From: Chryseobacterium flavum
Lineage (GTDB): Bacteria > Bacteroidota > Bacteroidia > Flavobacteriales > Weeksellaceae
Assembly: GCF_003385595.1 (NCBI RefSeq)
Contig: NZ_QNUE01000001.1
Coordinates: forward strand, 62,001-126,000
Length of the DNA stretch: 64,000 nucleotides
Direction of reading: 5' to 3'
Translations under genes and position numbers: made by a program
Notes under the pieces: model-generated
Told to the model about the DNA's origin: nothing
Seen by the model: only the letters and a program-made list of their open reading frames with translations
Database searches by the model: none
Part shown: positions 1 to 8,089 of the stretch, piece after piece
How the letters are laid out: every line of letters starts with the position of its first letter
Position numbering within the stretch: position 1 is the first letter of the stretch

Positions 1-990
1 TTTGTTCATTGTGGCAAACCGTTCTGCATCCAGCCTTCCTTCTTCTTCCATATATTTCTTTAAATAGAAGTACGCTTTCCCTCCGTCATTTTTCTTTTTG
101 TACAGTTCTGCCAGGGATTTGTACACCCCTTCTATATGAGAAGAATAGGTACGTCTTGTCTTTATATTGATTTCAAGAGCTTTTTTAAGGGCTTTTTCTG
201 CAGCCTCATTATCATCAATCTCATTATAATAATATCCCATCGTATAATATACCCAGAGAGATTCCACATCACTTGTTTTTTCCTTTAACATCTTTTCCTT
301 AGCTAACGAGATATAAGTTCCGGCAGCATCCGGCTGTTTGTTAAACAAATAATATTGGGCAACCATACAATTACTGTAAGCCGAATTTTCAAGGTTATTC
401 CCTTTAAGAAAGCTTTTTATAGAGGTTCCGGACCATCCTTTCCAAGCGAAATAAATTCCCCGGTTTATATATACCCTTGCAATCAGTTTATCTCTGAGGT
501 CTGATTTTTTTGCACGTTTCAGATAGTATAAAGCTTTATCATTATTCCGGATTGCTTTATCATATAATTTAAGATGTAAAAAATATAAGCTGTAATCATT
601 AAAGAATCTGGCCCGGTGATAGGCATCATCTGAATGTTCGAGATCCCTGCCTGCCTTATTGAAGAAAAAAGAGGCTTTTTCATAGTTTCCGGAGGAAACA
701 TTCACTCCCGCAATATTAAGATAACAAAGCCCTTTACCTTCCTTATACTTCATTTTAGCGGCCTTTTTTAAATATTCTATATTGAGGCGGATCAAAGATT
801 CATATTCACCGGAAAGCTGCAGTTCTTCATTCTGTGTTAACAGAGAAATATCAAAAGCTTTTTTTTCTTTATCCTGATTTGTCTTACGGCATGAAATTAA
901 AAATAATAACCCTGTGAAAAGCATACAGATCACAGCTTTCCCTATCAGTTTCGAATATATTCTATTATTTTTAAACAGCAGTACTTCCAA
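1..990 (-). CDS. TPR lipoprotein, probably a TPR/HTH regulator (3' end outside window)
   Basis: The minus-strand frame is open from the window edge to about 990, so the C-terminus is missing. The N-terminus has a hydrophobic stretch ending in LLFLISC, a lipoprotein signal with Cys as the acylation site, followed by helical repeats with TPR spacing (for example AAEKALKKALEI and SLAELYKKKNDGGKAYFYLKKYMEE). In Bacteroidota such proteins often continue into a transmembrane helix, a coiled coil and a DNA-binding helix-turn-helix; that part would lie outside the window and is only inferred. The start is uncertain: TTG at 990 gives a basic n-region before the hydrophobic core, ATG at 924 leaves almost no n-region, and ATG at 1074 adds an unlikely leader. 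Confidence 0.75.
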   Translation of the reverse strand, partial: MEVLLFKNNRIYSKLIGKAVICMLFTGLLFLISCRKTNQDKEKKAFDISLLTQNEELQLSGEYESLIRLNIEYLKKAAKMKYKEGKGLCYLNIAGVNVSSGNYEKASFFFNKAGRDLEHSDDAYHRARFFNDYSLYFLHLKLYDKAIRNNDKALYYLKRAKKSDLRDKLIARVYINRGIYFAWKGWSGTSIKSFLKGNNLENSAYSNCMVAQYYLFNKQPDAAGTYISLAKEKMLKEKTSDVESLWVYYTMGYYYNEIDDNEAAEKALKKALEINIKTRRTYSSHIEGVYKSLAELYKKKNDGGKAYFYLKKYMEEEGRLDAERFATMNK

Positions 991-1238
991 TTCTAATCTT
1001 TTCTTATCAACTATTGCGTATGTACAAATACCAACCTGGTCATACCATAGTGCAATAATACTAAAAACAACCATCTGACAAATCTTTATAATTATGATTT
1101 GTAATTTGTGTTATAAATATACATAATTATCACCCGAAATAAGAAAAAATAAACTAATTATATACATTATCTTGTTAAAATTACGGCTAATCGTATATAG
1201 TTCATAAACTAATTGCATATTTGTATAAATTTCCGGAT

Positions 1239-1727
1239 ATGAATATTGAATACCGTAATCTATTACCCGACGAAAGCAAAGTCTATAGAAAAATCAGGCT
1301 GGAAAGCCTGGAAAAATTTCCTGAAGCATTCGGAACAGCGTATAAAGATGCTTTGAAGACTGAGAAATTCCGTATTGAATCTGATATAGAACATCAGACC
1401 TTAGAAAGGTTTGTATTTGGAGCCTTCACAAATGGCCTGCTGGTAGGTATCTGTGCATTTGTTAAAGATGAAAACAATACCGGCAATATTTATCAGATGT
1501 ATATTCAACAGGATTATCAGGGGAAGAGAATGGGACAAGGACTTATAGAGGCTGTTCTAAATGAAGCTTATAAAAGATTTAATGATATTGAAATTACGCT
1601 GGGGGTAACAAGCAGGAATAGTAAAGCCTACAACCTATACAGAAAAATAGGCTTCAGAGACATAACAAACAGTACTTCAAACGGTTCCGCCTGCAGTATA
1701 GTTATGAAGCATACTAAAAATACATAA
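1239..1727 (+). CDS. GNAT family N-acetyltransferase
   Basis: This 162-residue protein has the GNAT fold: a beta strand with IYQMYIQQDYQGKRMGQGL matches the acetyl-CoA pyrophosphate-binding motif A (Q/RxxGxG/A), and RNSKAYNLYRKIGF is the usual motif B helix. It would transfer an acetyl group from acetyl-CoA to an amine of an unknown substrate. The open frame extends upstream to a TTG at 1221, but that codon overlaps a promoter-like CATATTTG (1216-1223), so I chose the ATG at 1239. It stands alone between a divergent TPR gene and a convergent arr gene. The substrate cannot be read from the sequence. Confidence 0.85.
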   Translation: MNIEYRNLLPDESKVYRKIRLESLEKFPEAFGTAYKDALKTEKFRIESDIEHQTLERFVFGAFTNGLLVGICAFVKDENNTGNIYQMYIQQDYQGKRMGQGLIEAVLNEAYKRFNDIEITLGVTSRNSKAYNLYRKIGFRDITNSTSNGSACSIVMKHTKNT

Positions 1728-1814
1728 GTATTCTTTAGCAGATAAAATAATCAGGAACAAAAATGGTTATATACAAATCAGGAATAAAAGATATGGCAAT
1801 ACTTTATTTCTGCC

Positions 1815-2558
1815 TTAGTTTATGATCTCACCTTTATTATCAGCCAGTTTTTCACGAAATTTTTGAAGCTCTTCGGGAGCCGGCCTAAGCCAATCCTTAA
1901 CTTCCCCGACAATTTTAAGCGGTGATTCCGAACGATAGGAACGTGTAGGATTACCCGGGAATTTTTTATCTGTCAGGTTGGGGTCATTCTCATAATCACC
2001 GGTTGGTTCAACAATATACACTCGTTCAGGGGCCTCACCTTTGGCTAATGAGGCAGCAAGCCCGGCACCATTTACCAAACCTGTAAAATAAATATGATTC
2101 ATTCTGAAATCAGATTTATAATTGGAATTTCCACCGGGAGTCAATACATCCCCAATATTTAAATCAGCCTTTGTTCCATGATAAAAAGGACCTTTATCAG
2201 AAGGATTGTTTTTAAATTTCTTTGCTGATTCTGCATTCTCTGTTGCTTTGGCTGTTTCTCCCAGTTCATTATAGCATTCAGAAATTTTGGTATAAAGAGA
2301 GGGTAAAGCACTGTTAACGGTATCATCTTTCATTTCCAGGGCGTATTTCAGAGCTTTCTTTAGCCATTGTAATCTGTCTGAAGCGGACTTCTGATGTCTG
2401 GATACATAATATGCGGCAAGAAATCTTTCAAGGTTATCTGCTGCTGCTTCCCAGCCTTGTAAGAAAAGCCGGTACGCTTCTTCAGGTCTGCCTTCATCTT
2501 CCATATTCATCCCCTGAATACATAGTTTAACCACATTATTGAATGGTGAAAATTCCAT
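1815..2558 (-). CDS. arr: NAD(+)-rifampin ADP-ribosyltransferase with extra N-terminal helical domain
   Basis: Residues about 125-247 match the Arr family, which inactivates rifamycins by ADP-ribosylation using NAD. Visible landmarks are FYHGTKADL, HIYFTGL, YIVEPTGDYENDPNLTDKKF and NPTRSYRS. His127, Tyr157 and Asp192 have the same spacing as the catalytic His19/Tyr49/Asp84 of the mycobacterial enzyme. The first 120 residues form a helical, TPR-like region absent from the classical enzyme of about 140 residues. There is no signal peptide, so it is cytoplasmic. The gene is monocistronic and convergent with the GNAT gene. Rifampin resistance is an inference; the native substrate may differ. Confidence 0.88.
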   Translation of the reverse strand: MEFSPFNNVVKLCIQGMNMEDEGRPEEAYRLFLQGWEAAADNLERFLAAYYVSRHQKSASDRLQWLKKALKYALEMKDDTVNSALPSLYTKISECYNELGETAKATENAESAKKFKNNPSDKGPFYHGTKADLNIGDVLTPGGNSNYKSDFRMNHIYFTGLVNGAGLAASLAKGEAPERVYIVEPTGDYENDPNLTDKKFPGNPTRSYRSESPLKIVGEVKDWLRPAPEELQKFREKLADNKGEIIN

Positions 2559-2689
2559 ATTGTTATTTTTAATTCCTGATATTTTGTGAGCAATATCAGT
2601 CAGCTCCTACCTTGTTTTTTCAGGGTTAAAATTTAAGCAAAAATATTAAGCGGTAATCATCTTATTTTTCACATGATTTTACCGCTGTG

Positions 2690-3238
2690 CTATTTTGAAT
2701 TCAACTTTCTGAGTTCTTCTCTAACCAAAGAAACAGCTTTTTCTCTAAGCTTATACTCCCCTTTTTTCAATGCGAGAAGAATATCGTCACATTCAGTTAA
2801 AAACCGTTTGGCAAACAACGGGTCATTTTGAGAAATTTCCCGGGCATTATCAATAATATCAGCATATTTTATGGTTTGGGCATCCGCACTGATTGTTTTA
2901 AGACGCTTTATTTCCAGGCGCTTCCGTTGAGATCTGTTCAATGCAGAGAAGTCTTTTTTCACATAAACATCGGTTAATTCAAGAACCATTTTTATGGTGA
3001 GGTTCTGATCTTCTGCATTCATGTAATGACTCAGGAAAAATAATATTTCATTGCCGGTAACCGGAGTATCCTCAATAACGTCATGTAATATTGCCGCAGC
3101 CAGTACCGGCAATTTATCCGTGTATGGTCTGCAAATCTCCATTACAATATAACGGTCCGTATTATATTTCCGGGTCTGCACTCCATGCGCCCTATCAGCA
3201 AATTCAATAATTTTTTGTATGACTTCCATTGTTTCCAT
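2690..3238 (-). CDS. HD-domain phosphohydrolase (RelA/SpoT hydrolase-like)
   Basis: The protein carries AHGVQTRK near its N-terminus and AAILHDVIEDT in the middle, the pattern of the HD domain in (p)ppGpp hydrolases of the SpoT/MESH1 type, with His-Asp as metal ligands. It lacks synthetase, TGS and ACT domains, so it would be a small stand-alone hydrolase of (p)ppGpp or another nucleotide. The frame is open to 3289, but the extension encodes an atypical hydrophobic leader, and Met at 3238 (METMEVIQKIIEFADRAHG) starts directly at the first domain helix. Downstream is the arr gene on the same strand, 131 bp away. The substrate is not established. Confidence 0.72.
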   Translation of the reverse strand: METMEVIQKIIEFADRAHGVQTRKYNTDRYIVMEICRPYTDKLPVLAAAILHDVIEDTPVTGNEILFFLSHYMNAEDQNLTIKMVLELTDVYVKKDFSALNRSQRKRLEIKRLKTISADAQTIKYADIIDNAREISQNDPLFAKRFLTECDDILLALKKGEYKLREKAVSLVREELRKLNSK

Positions 3239-3291
3239 ACGATAAATGTGGGTGAAAAAGATAAACACTGTTATAACCGGATATTTCACCT

Positions 3292-3411
3292 TTTATGATT
3301 ATGATCATAAAGTCTAGTATAGTCTATGCTTACATTTGTTCTAAGGAGTTAAAATTGATCTTATATTCTCAAGATCCAATAAACCTTCCGAACGGAGGGT
3401 TTATTGTTTTT
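3292..3411 (+). repeat. Unit 1 of a degenerate tandem pair: operator-like palindrome, spacer, terminator-like hairpin
   Basis: The unit starts with an inverted repeat (TTTATGAT, 4-nt spacer, ATCATAAA, 3292-3311) and ends with a long hairpin (arms 3378-3390 and 3393-3405) followed by GTTTTT. A perfect -7 element TACATTTG sits at 3331-3338. The spacing from GATCATAAA to CCAATAA is 73 bp, and the second unit at 3481 has the same plan with 72 bp. A short non-coding transcript of about 60-70 nt is possible. A 62-codon open frame crosses the hairpin and looks accidental. Confidence 0.5.
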
Positions 3412-3480
3412 ACAACCATCAACACTACACCCCCGGTTTTCAGGCAACACAACTGCATCAATGTTATAAAATACTTCTCC

Positions 3481-3597
3481 TAATGATCAGGATCATAAAA
3501 TTCATGAAAATATTAGTATAATTTAGATTTATCTTTAATACATGTTTTTATCTTACTTACATCCAATAAGCTTTCCGTTCAGGAAAGCTTATTTTCA
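3481..3597 (+). repeat. Unit 2 of a degenerate tandem pair
   Basis: The unit begins with an imperfect inverted repeat (TAATGAT, 4-nt spacer, ATCATAAA, 3481-3499). It ends with a perfect 12-bp hairpin (3565-3576 and 3582-3593, loop GTTCA) preceded by ATCCAATAAGC, as in unit 1. The middle part is diverged and has AGTATAATTTAG but no perfect TAnnTTTG. The hairpin could also help to terminate leftward transcription from the small membrane protein gene at 3621, although its T-rich side faces the + direction. Confidence 0.45.
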
Positions 3598-3620
3598 TAA
3601 TCATTCATTCGCAGTTTTTG

Positions 3621-3806
3621 TCAGCTTTCATCTTTAGTATTCTTTACCAGGCTGATTCCTGCAAAAAAGAATAACAGACCAATGATCCCCACAACAATAA
3701 GGGTCATATTGCCTACACCTTTATTGATAAGGCCGTTTCCAACATATAAAAGACCTCCGATACCTAAAATAGTCAGTATGGTTCCAAATATCCGTTTTAC
3801 ATTCAT
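3621..3806 (-). CDS. Small two-helix membrane protein
   Basis: This 61-residue protein consists of a short basic N-terminus (MNVKRIF), a first hydrophobic helix rich in Gly/Leu/Ile (about residues 7-27), a short loop with NKGVGN, a second helix (about 34-54) and a charged tail KNTKDES. The pattern is a double-spanning inner membrane protein with a short positively charged N-terminus. I do not recognise a functional family. It lies downstream of ligD's 3' end region on the same strand, without a clear shared promoter. Confidence 0.6.
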   Translation of the reverse strand: MNVKRIFGTILTILGIGGLLYVGNGLINKGVGNMTLIVVGIIGLLFFFAGISLVKNTKDES

Positions 3807-3845
3807 GGTGATAAATATTTATGGTTTAGTATTACAATAACAGGT

Positions 3846-6011
3846 TTATTGAAAGTTTTCAATCACTTTTCTGAGATCGATTCCTTTTCCAAGTACAGGT
3901 TTAAAAATATCGCCCTCACTGTTCATCCGTTCAATGGCATTGAAAATATGGAAATCAGAGATCTTCAATCCCTTTTTCACTTCATCCCAATGAAGGGGCA
4001 TAGATACTGTAGCTCCGGGTTTCGGCCGTACTGAATAGGCTGCCGCTATGGTTGCATGTGGCCTGTTTTGCAGAAAATCAAGGTACATTTTCCCTTTACG
4101 GTCTTTAATAGCACGTTCTATACTGGTATAATCCGGCAGCTCCCGGTTCACCAGCGTCACTATGATTCTTGCAAATTCCTTGGATTGCTCATAAGTGTAC
4201 TTATTGCCCAGGGGAATATAGATATGAAGTCCTGTAGAACCACTTGTCTTACAATAACAGGGAACTCCCATTCCATCAAGGATCTCCTTTGTTACCTTTG
4301 CCGCTTCTATAACTTGTTCAAATGAATTTTTATCAGGGTCAAGATCAATGATACAAAATGTTGGATTGTCCGGTTTTTTGATCGTACTGTTCCAGGGATT
4401 CATCTCAATACACCCCAGGTTTGCCATATATAAAAGGGTTGCCTCATCTTTTCCTACAAGATAATGCCTGTCCCTTTCATCTGTTTCACTATGGTATAAG
4501 AAGGTTTCTGCCCAGTCAGGAGCAGTATTGGTTACATCTTTAAAGTAGAATCCCTCCTCTGTTATCCCATTGGGGAACCTGTTCATGCTCTGTGGCCGGT
4601 CTTTTAAATAAGGTAATATAAACGGAGCTGCCTGGTAATAATAATTGATAAGATCACGTTTTGTAATTCCTTCTTCCGGCCAGAAGATTTTATCAAGATT
4701 GGTGAATTTCAGTTCATGTTTACTGACCTTTCTCACCTGGCTTTTATCTTTTGGATTCAGCAAAGTTTTGCGGACAGGTTTTCCACGGGGTTTAATCAGA
4801 TTGCCGGAAGGTCCGTGTAATAATTTTTCTGAAGACGATTCATGTTCAAGAACAACTTTATCTGCGCTTTTATCTTCTCTCATCCCATTAAAGGACGGAT
4901 GCCTCATGACCCCATCTGCCGTTATCTCTGTAAAACTGACCTCACAGACCAGTTCGGGACGTAACCAGGTTACCGTGGCATGTGGAGGATCAGGTCTGAA
5001 CCTGGAAGGTTTATTAACATCCGGCTCTCTGTCAAATGGAGTATTGCGGGTAATCAGGGGACTGAACATCGCCATCATTTCCTTCTGCAGTTTGCTATTA
5101 AACCCGGTACCAACTTTACCGGTATAGACCAGTTTTTTGCCTTCATAAACACCAACGAGAATGCTACTGAACAGTTTTTTGGAATCATCATTCAAAGTGT
5201 ATCCGCCAATAACTACTTCCTGCCTCTTACTGGCTTTAATTTTTAACCAGTCCCTCGAACGGTTACCGGCATGGTAAATACTGTCGATACGCTTGGCCAT
5301 AATTCCTTCCAGTCCAAGCTTTCTGGCTTCTTCCAAAAAAGTAATCCCTGATATTTTAAAGTATTCACTCAGCAGTATCACATTGCTTTTCGGAAGGACA
5401 TCTTTCAGGATAATTTTGCGGTCAAGCAAGGGCAGCTCTTTCAGATTTTTACCCTCATACCACAAAATATCAAAAACGTAATAAACAAGATCACCGTCCG
5501 CCTCACTCCTCCAGTTCTGAAGAGAACCAAAATCAGCCGTTCCGGAGTGTCCCAGAACAACCAGCTCTCCATCCAGCACCGCTTTAATGTTAAGTTTCTG
5601 CAGTTCATTATAGACAGGATAGAACTTTTCGCTGAAGCTCTTATTATTTCTTGACTTCAGCTCAACCTGATCTCCGTTCATAAAGGCTACTGCACGGTAA
5701 CCGTCCCATTTCAGTTCATAAATCCATCCATCATCATCAAATGGATTATCAATCAGGGTTGCAAGCATTGGTTCTACTTCAGTATAGAAAGCCTGTTCCG
5801 GTGCTTTTTTTAGCAAAGAAGACGTGATATTACTTTTGGTATTTTCCCGGACAGGTATTCCATCAAGCTGTCCGGCCATGATCTCCACTGCCTTTTTAGC
5901 TTTCTTTGTTTCAGCCGCCAGTATTGTCCTTTTCTTATCTGAAGATTTGCTTTGAGAACTTTTTTTTCGGTTTCCGGATACACTCATAAACATAATATTA
6001 GGATTGGACAT
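3846..6011 (-). CDS. ligD: ATP-dependent DNA ligase D, ligase plus polymerase domains, no phosphoesterase domain
   Basis: LigD repairs double-strand breaks by non-homologous end joining. After a lysine-rich, low-complexity N-terminus (about 1-75) comes the ligase domain, with the adenylated Lys101 in ELKWDGYRA, LDGELVVL, GLEGIMAKR and WLKIKA. The OB domain follows (about 265-390). From about residue 434 there is a primase-polymerase domain with metal-binding DLDPD (556-560) and GSTGLHIYIP. The 721 residues lack the N-terminal 3'-phosphoesterase domain of many Bacteroidota LigD proteins (no HYDLRLEHDG-like motif). No Ku gene is in the window. Three start candidates lie within nine residues; the outermost ATG is given. 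Confidence 0.92.
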   Translation of the reverse strand: MSNPNIMFMSVSGNRKKSSQSKSSDKKRTILAAETKKAKKAVEIMAGQLDGIPVRENTKSNITSSLLKKAPEQAFYTEVEPMLATLIDNPFDDDGWIYELKWDGYRAVAFMNGDQVELKSRNNKSFSEKFYPVYNELQKLNIKAVLDGELVVLGHSGTADFGSLQNWRSEADGDLVYYVFDILWYEGKNLKELPLLDRKIILKDVLPKSNVILLSEYFKISGITFLEEARKLGLEGIMAKRIDSIYHAGNRSRDWLKIKASKRQEVVIGGYTLNDDSKKLFSSILVGVYEGKKLVYTGKVGTGFNSKLQKEMMAMFSPLITRNTPFDREPDVNKPSRFRPDPPHATVTWLRPELVCEVSFTEITADGVMRHPSFNGMREDKSADKVVLEHESSSEKLLHGPSGNLIKPRGKPVRKTLLNPKDKSQVRKVSKHELKFTNLDKIFWPEEGITKRDLINYYYQAAPFILPYLKDRPQSMNRFPNGITEEGFYFKDVTNTAPDWAETFLYHSETDERDRHYLVGKDEATLLYMANLGCIEMNPWNSTIKKPDNPTFCIIDLDPDKNSFEQVIEAAKVTKEILDGMGVPCYCKTSGSTGLHIYIPLGNKYTYEQSKEFARIIVTLVNRELPDYTSIERAIKDRKGKMYLDFLQNRPHATIAAAYSVRPKPGATVSMPLHWDEVKKGLKISDFHIFNAIERMNSEGDIFKPVLGKGIDLRKVIENFQ

Positions 6012-6294
6012 TGATCTAAATTTATCATTCTAACCTAAAGTAATCATACTATAGCTCGAGCCGTTAAGTGGTCCGGTCAATGGTGCCCCAACCCTTAACT
6101 TATCCTTTAAATACCTGATTTATCTGCTTACAATCCAATGATCAGCACTGTACCTGATCTTTAATTATTTACATGGCAATGTATTATTTTACCCATGCGT
6201 GTATTATTAAAATTTTGCAAAAATTAAGCCGTTTACAAAACACATCGTCCAATTTTTTTTCAGCATCCTGGAACAAGCTGCCTGCAAAATAAAA
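6012..6294. other. Intergenic stretch between ligD and hsp20
   Basis: No open frame with coding character is present. The stretch holds the upstream region of ligD and the 3' flank of hsp20 with its terminator. No clear TAnnTTTG element was found for ligD. Confidence 0.5.
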
Positions 6295-6318
6295 AATTAG
6301 CCTCCTTAGAGGCTAATT
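6295..6318 (-). terminator. Rho-independent terminator of hsp20
   Basis: A perfect 10-bp inverted repeat (AATTAGCCTC / GAGGCTAATT, loop CTTA) lies 31 bp past the hsp20 stop. On the minus strand it is followed by a run of T residues, as expected for an intrinsic terminator of leftward transcription. Confidence 0.85.
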
Positions 6319-6348
6319 ACAATTTTATGATCATGACAGATTAATATC

Positions 6349-6798
6349 CTAGGATATTTCTATTAACCGTGGTGGTTTTTGCTTGGCTGTTTCTTTCTTC
6401 GGAATAGTTAAAAGCAGTAATCCATTCTCATATTTTGCCTGAATATTCTCCTGATCCACCACATCCCTCGGCAGTTCAAAACTTCTTTGAAAAGATTGGT
6501 AACTGAACTCCCTTCGGGTGTAATTTCCTTCTTCTGTTTCGTGATTATCTTCTTTTGAAGAAGAAATAGTAAGAAGGTTACCATCAAGTTTAATCTCAAA
6601 ATCATTTTTTTCCATTCCGGGAGCAGCTACTTCCACTTCATAAGCATCTGCATTTTCCCTGATATTGACTGAAGGAACAGTCGTACTTGTCGATGAATAA
6701 TTATTGTTTCCCCAATTAAAAAGTTCACGATTAAAAAAATCATCGAAAAGATTAGGAAAAACTGAAGAATTGTTCCAATTTCTTTTAATAAGATTCAT
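6349..6798 (-). CDS. Small heat shock protein, Hsp20/alpha-crystallin family
   Basis: This 149-residue protein is an ATP-independent holdase that binds unfolding proteins. The N-terminal arm (FPNLFDDFFNRELFNW) is followed by the alpha-crystallin domain from about residue 40. Typical elements are VPSVNIRENADAYEVEVAAPGM, the FEIKLDGNLLTIS strand, and KYENGLLLLTIPKKE near the C-terminus, close to the A-x-x-x-n-GVL signature. The length is normal for bacterial Hsp20. It is monocistronic, with a strong terminator at 6295-6318, and divergent from the DUF892 gene, which fits a general stress neighbourhood. No HrcA-type CIRCE repeat is visible upstream. Confidence 0.93.
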   Translation of the reverse strand: MNLIKRNWNNSSVFPNLFDDFFNRELFNWGNNNYSSTSTTVPSVNIRENADAYEVEVAAPGMEKNDFEIKLDGNLLTISSSKEDNHETEEGNYTRREFSYQSFQRSFELPRDVVDQENIQAKYENGLLLLTIPKKETAKQKPPRLIEIS

Positions 6799-7106
6799 AA
6801 TAATGTTCTTTTACAGTTAAACAATTATTTATAAACACATCAGCCGGCCAGCTGTTTATATAATATAATCAAAAAAAATACCATAAAAAAAATGTGATTT
6901 TTTTTCAGAAAATCTGTCAAAATTTCACTTTATGTACACCTGTTATCAAACCCGCATTTAAACTACAAATCAGGCGGGCCAGCAACCGATGAAAGGACCT
7001 GATCTCTTACTCAATTACTTATGCAAACTATGAATACCTGTTTCCATCGTTTAAAAAATGGTCTTAGAATTGTAGCAATTAAAACAATCACACTAAATCT
7101 AATATT
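6799..7106. other. Divergent intergenic region hsp20 / DUF892
   Basis: This stretch of about 300 bp between two divergent stress genes must contain both promoters. It is A/T-rich with long A and T runs around 6871-6903 and a GC-rich spot (GCCGGCCAGC at 6843). I see no convincing -7 element for either gene and no gene-like frame. Confidence 0.4.
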
Positions 7107-7676
7107 ATGGCAACGAAAACTGTAACAAGAAAAAAAACAGCAAAAAGTTCAACGGCTAAACCGGCCGCAAAAACGCCAATGAAAAAAAATGCTTCAAAAG
7201 AATTGAAGGATCTCTTTGAGGATGGCCTGAAAGACATCTACTGGGCAGAAAAAGCATTGGTAAAAGCCCTGCCAAAAATGCAAAAAAATGCAACAGATAA
7301 AAAACTTAAGGCAGCCATTGAAAATCACCTGTTAGAAACAGAGGTTCATGTAAAAAGAATTGAAGAATGCTTCAAATCACTCAAGAAAAAAGCACAGGCT
7401 AAGAAATGTGATGCGATGCAGGGACTTCTTGATGAAGGAAAAAGTATCATGGAAGAAACGGCTCCCGGGGCTGTAAGGGATGCAGGTATAATAGCTGCTG
7501 CACAAAAAGTAGAACATTATGAAATTTCCAGCTACGGAACATTGGCAGCATATGCCAAGATTCTTAAAGAAAATACCTGCTTAAAAAATCTTCTGGCAAC
7601 GCTTAATGAAGAGAAAAAATGTGATAAACTTCTGACAAAAGTGGCTGATACGGGATTAAATTCTAAAGCTTTGTAA
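7107..7676 (+). CDS. DUF892 ferritin-like protein (YciE/YciF family)
   Basis: Residues about 30-185 form the four-helix DUF892 fold: LKDLFEDGLKDIYWAEKAL, a central helix with HLLETEVHVKRIEECF, and AAAQKVEHYEISSYGTLAAYA. The acidic and His residues (E42, E83, H86, E90, E136, H137, Y138, E139 region) are spaced as di-iron ligands of ferritin-like proteins. The first 30 residues are a Lys/Ala/Thr-rich tail (KTVTRKKTAKSSTAKPAAK) that could bind DNA or the envelope. Family members are general-stress proteins of unknown reaction. The gene is monocistronic and divergent from hsp20; a hairpin follows at 7720. Confidence 0.88.
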   Translation: MATKTVTRKKTAKSSTAKPAAKTPMKKNASKELKDLFEDGLKDIYWAEKALVKALPKMQKNATDKKLKAAIENHLLETEVHVKRIEECFKSLKKKAQAKKCDAMQGLLDEGKSIMEETAPGAVRDAGIIAAAQKVEHYEISSYGTLAAYAKILKENTCLKNLLATLNEEKKCDKLLTKVADTGLNSKAL

Positions 7677-7719
7677 TAGCTGTATTATTTAAAAAACAAG
7701 TTTTTTTGTATAAGCTAAA

Positions 7720-7746
7720 AGAGCTGCCCTGTTTTCCGGCAGCTCT
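7720..7746. terminator. Terminator-like hairpin after the DUF892 gene
   Basis: A perfect 9-bp stem (AGAGCTGCC / GGCAGCTCT) with a 9-nt loop lies 44 bp after the stop. The T run is better on the minus strand (TTTTAG), so direction is ambiguous; it may serve both flanks. Confidence 0.6.
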
Positions 7747-7805
7747 ATGAGTATATAAGCGTATTAATTATTTCACGGGCTTTTCAGTTTTTGGAAACAA
7801 AATAC

Positions 7806-8033
7806 TTACTGAAATTTATCCGCAGGTTTTATCATTAAATTTTCGTCTTTCCTTATAAACAATATCCAAATCCAGTCAACTGATGCTAAGCGGTCAGTTG
7901 TTACGGTCACAAATTTAGATTGAGGAGTGCTTAATAAATTTGCGTCTGTAACATTGAAAAAGTAACCTTTATAAAGTCCGAATACGCTGTCATTTGTTTT
8001 GTACCATCCAAGGTCTTTAGCAATTTTCTTTGC
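7806..8033 (-). pseudogene. Gene remnant encoding about 75 residues without a start
   Basis: The minus-strand frame between stops at 8034 and 7806 encodes a protein-like sequence beginning KKIAKDLGWYKTND, then FGLYKGYFFNVTDANLL, FVTVTTDRL and ending PADKFQ. Aromatic and charged residues are spread as in a real protein, unlike random AT-rich frames here. No start codon precedes the conserved-looking part: an in-frame ATG four codons upstream is cut off by TAA (ATG ATT TTT CCA TAA). I read it as a 5'-disrupted, probably 3'-truncated gene. The family is not identified. Confidence 0.45.
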
Positions 8034-8089
8034 TTATGGAAAAATCATTTGTTATTAGTTTAGTAATAGTGTTCCCCTCTTAAACCTTC

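Noticed and set aside
3295..3483. 62-codon + strand frame over the small repeated unit
   Set aside because: It crosses the hairpin and a poly-T tract, has atypical composition, and the structure explains the sequence better.
4645..5127. 160-codon frame on the + strand
   Set aside because: Antisense to the conserved ligase region of ligD; a shadow of its codon pattern.
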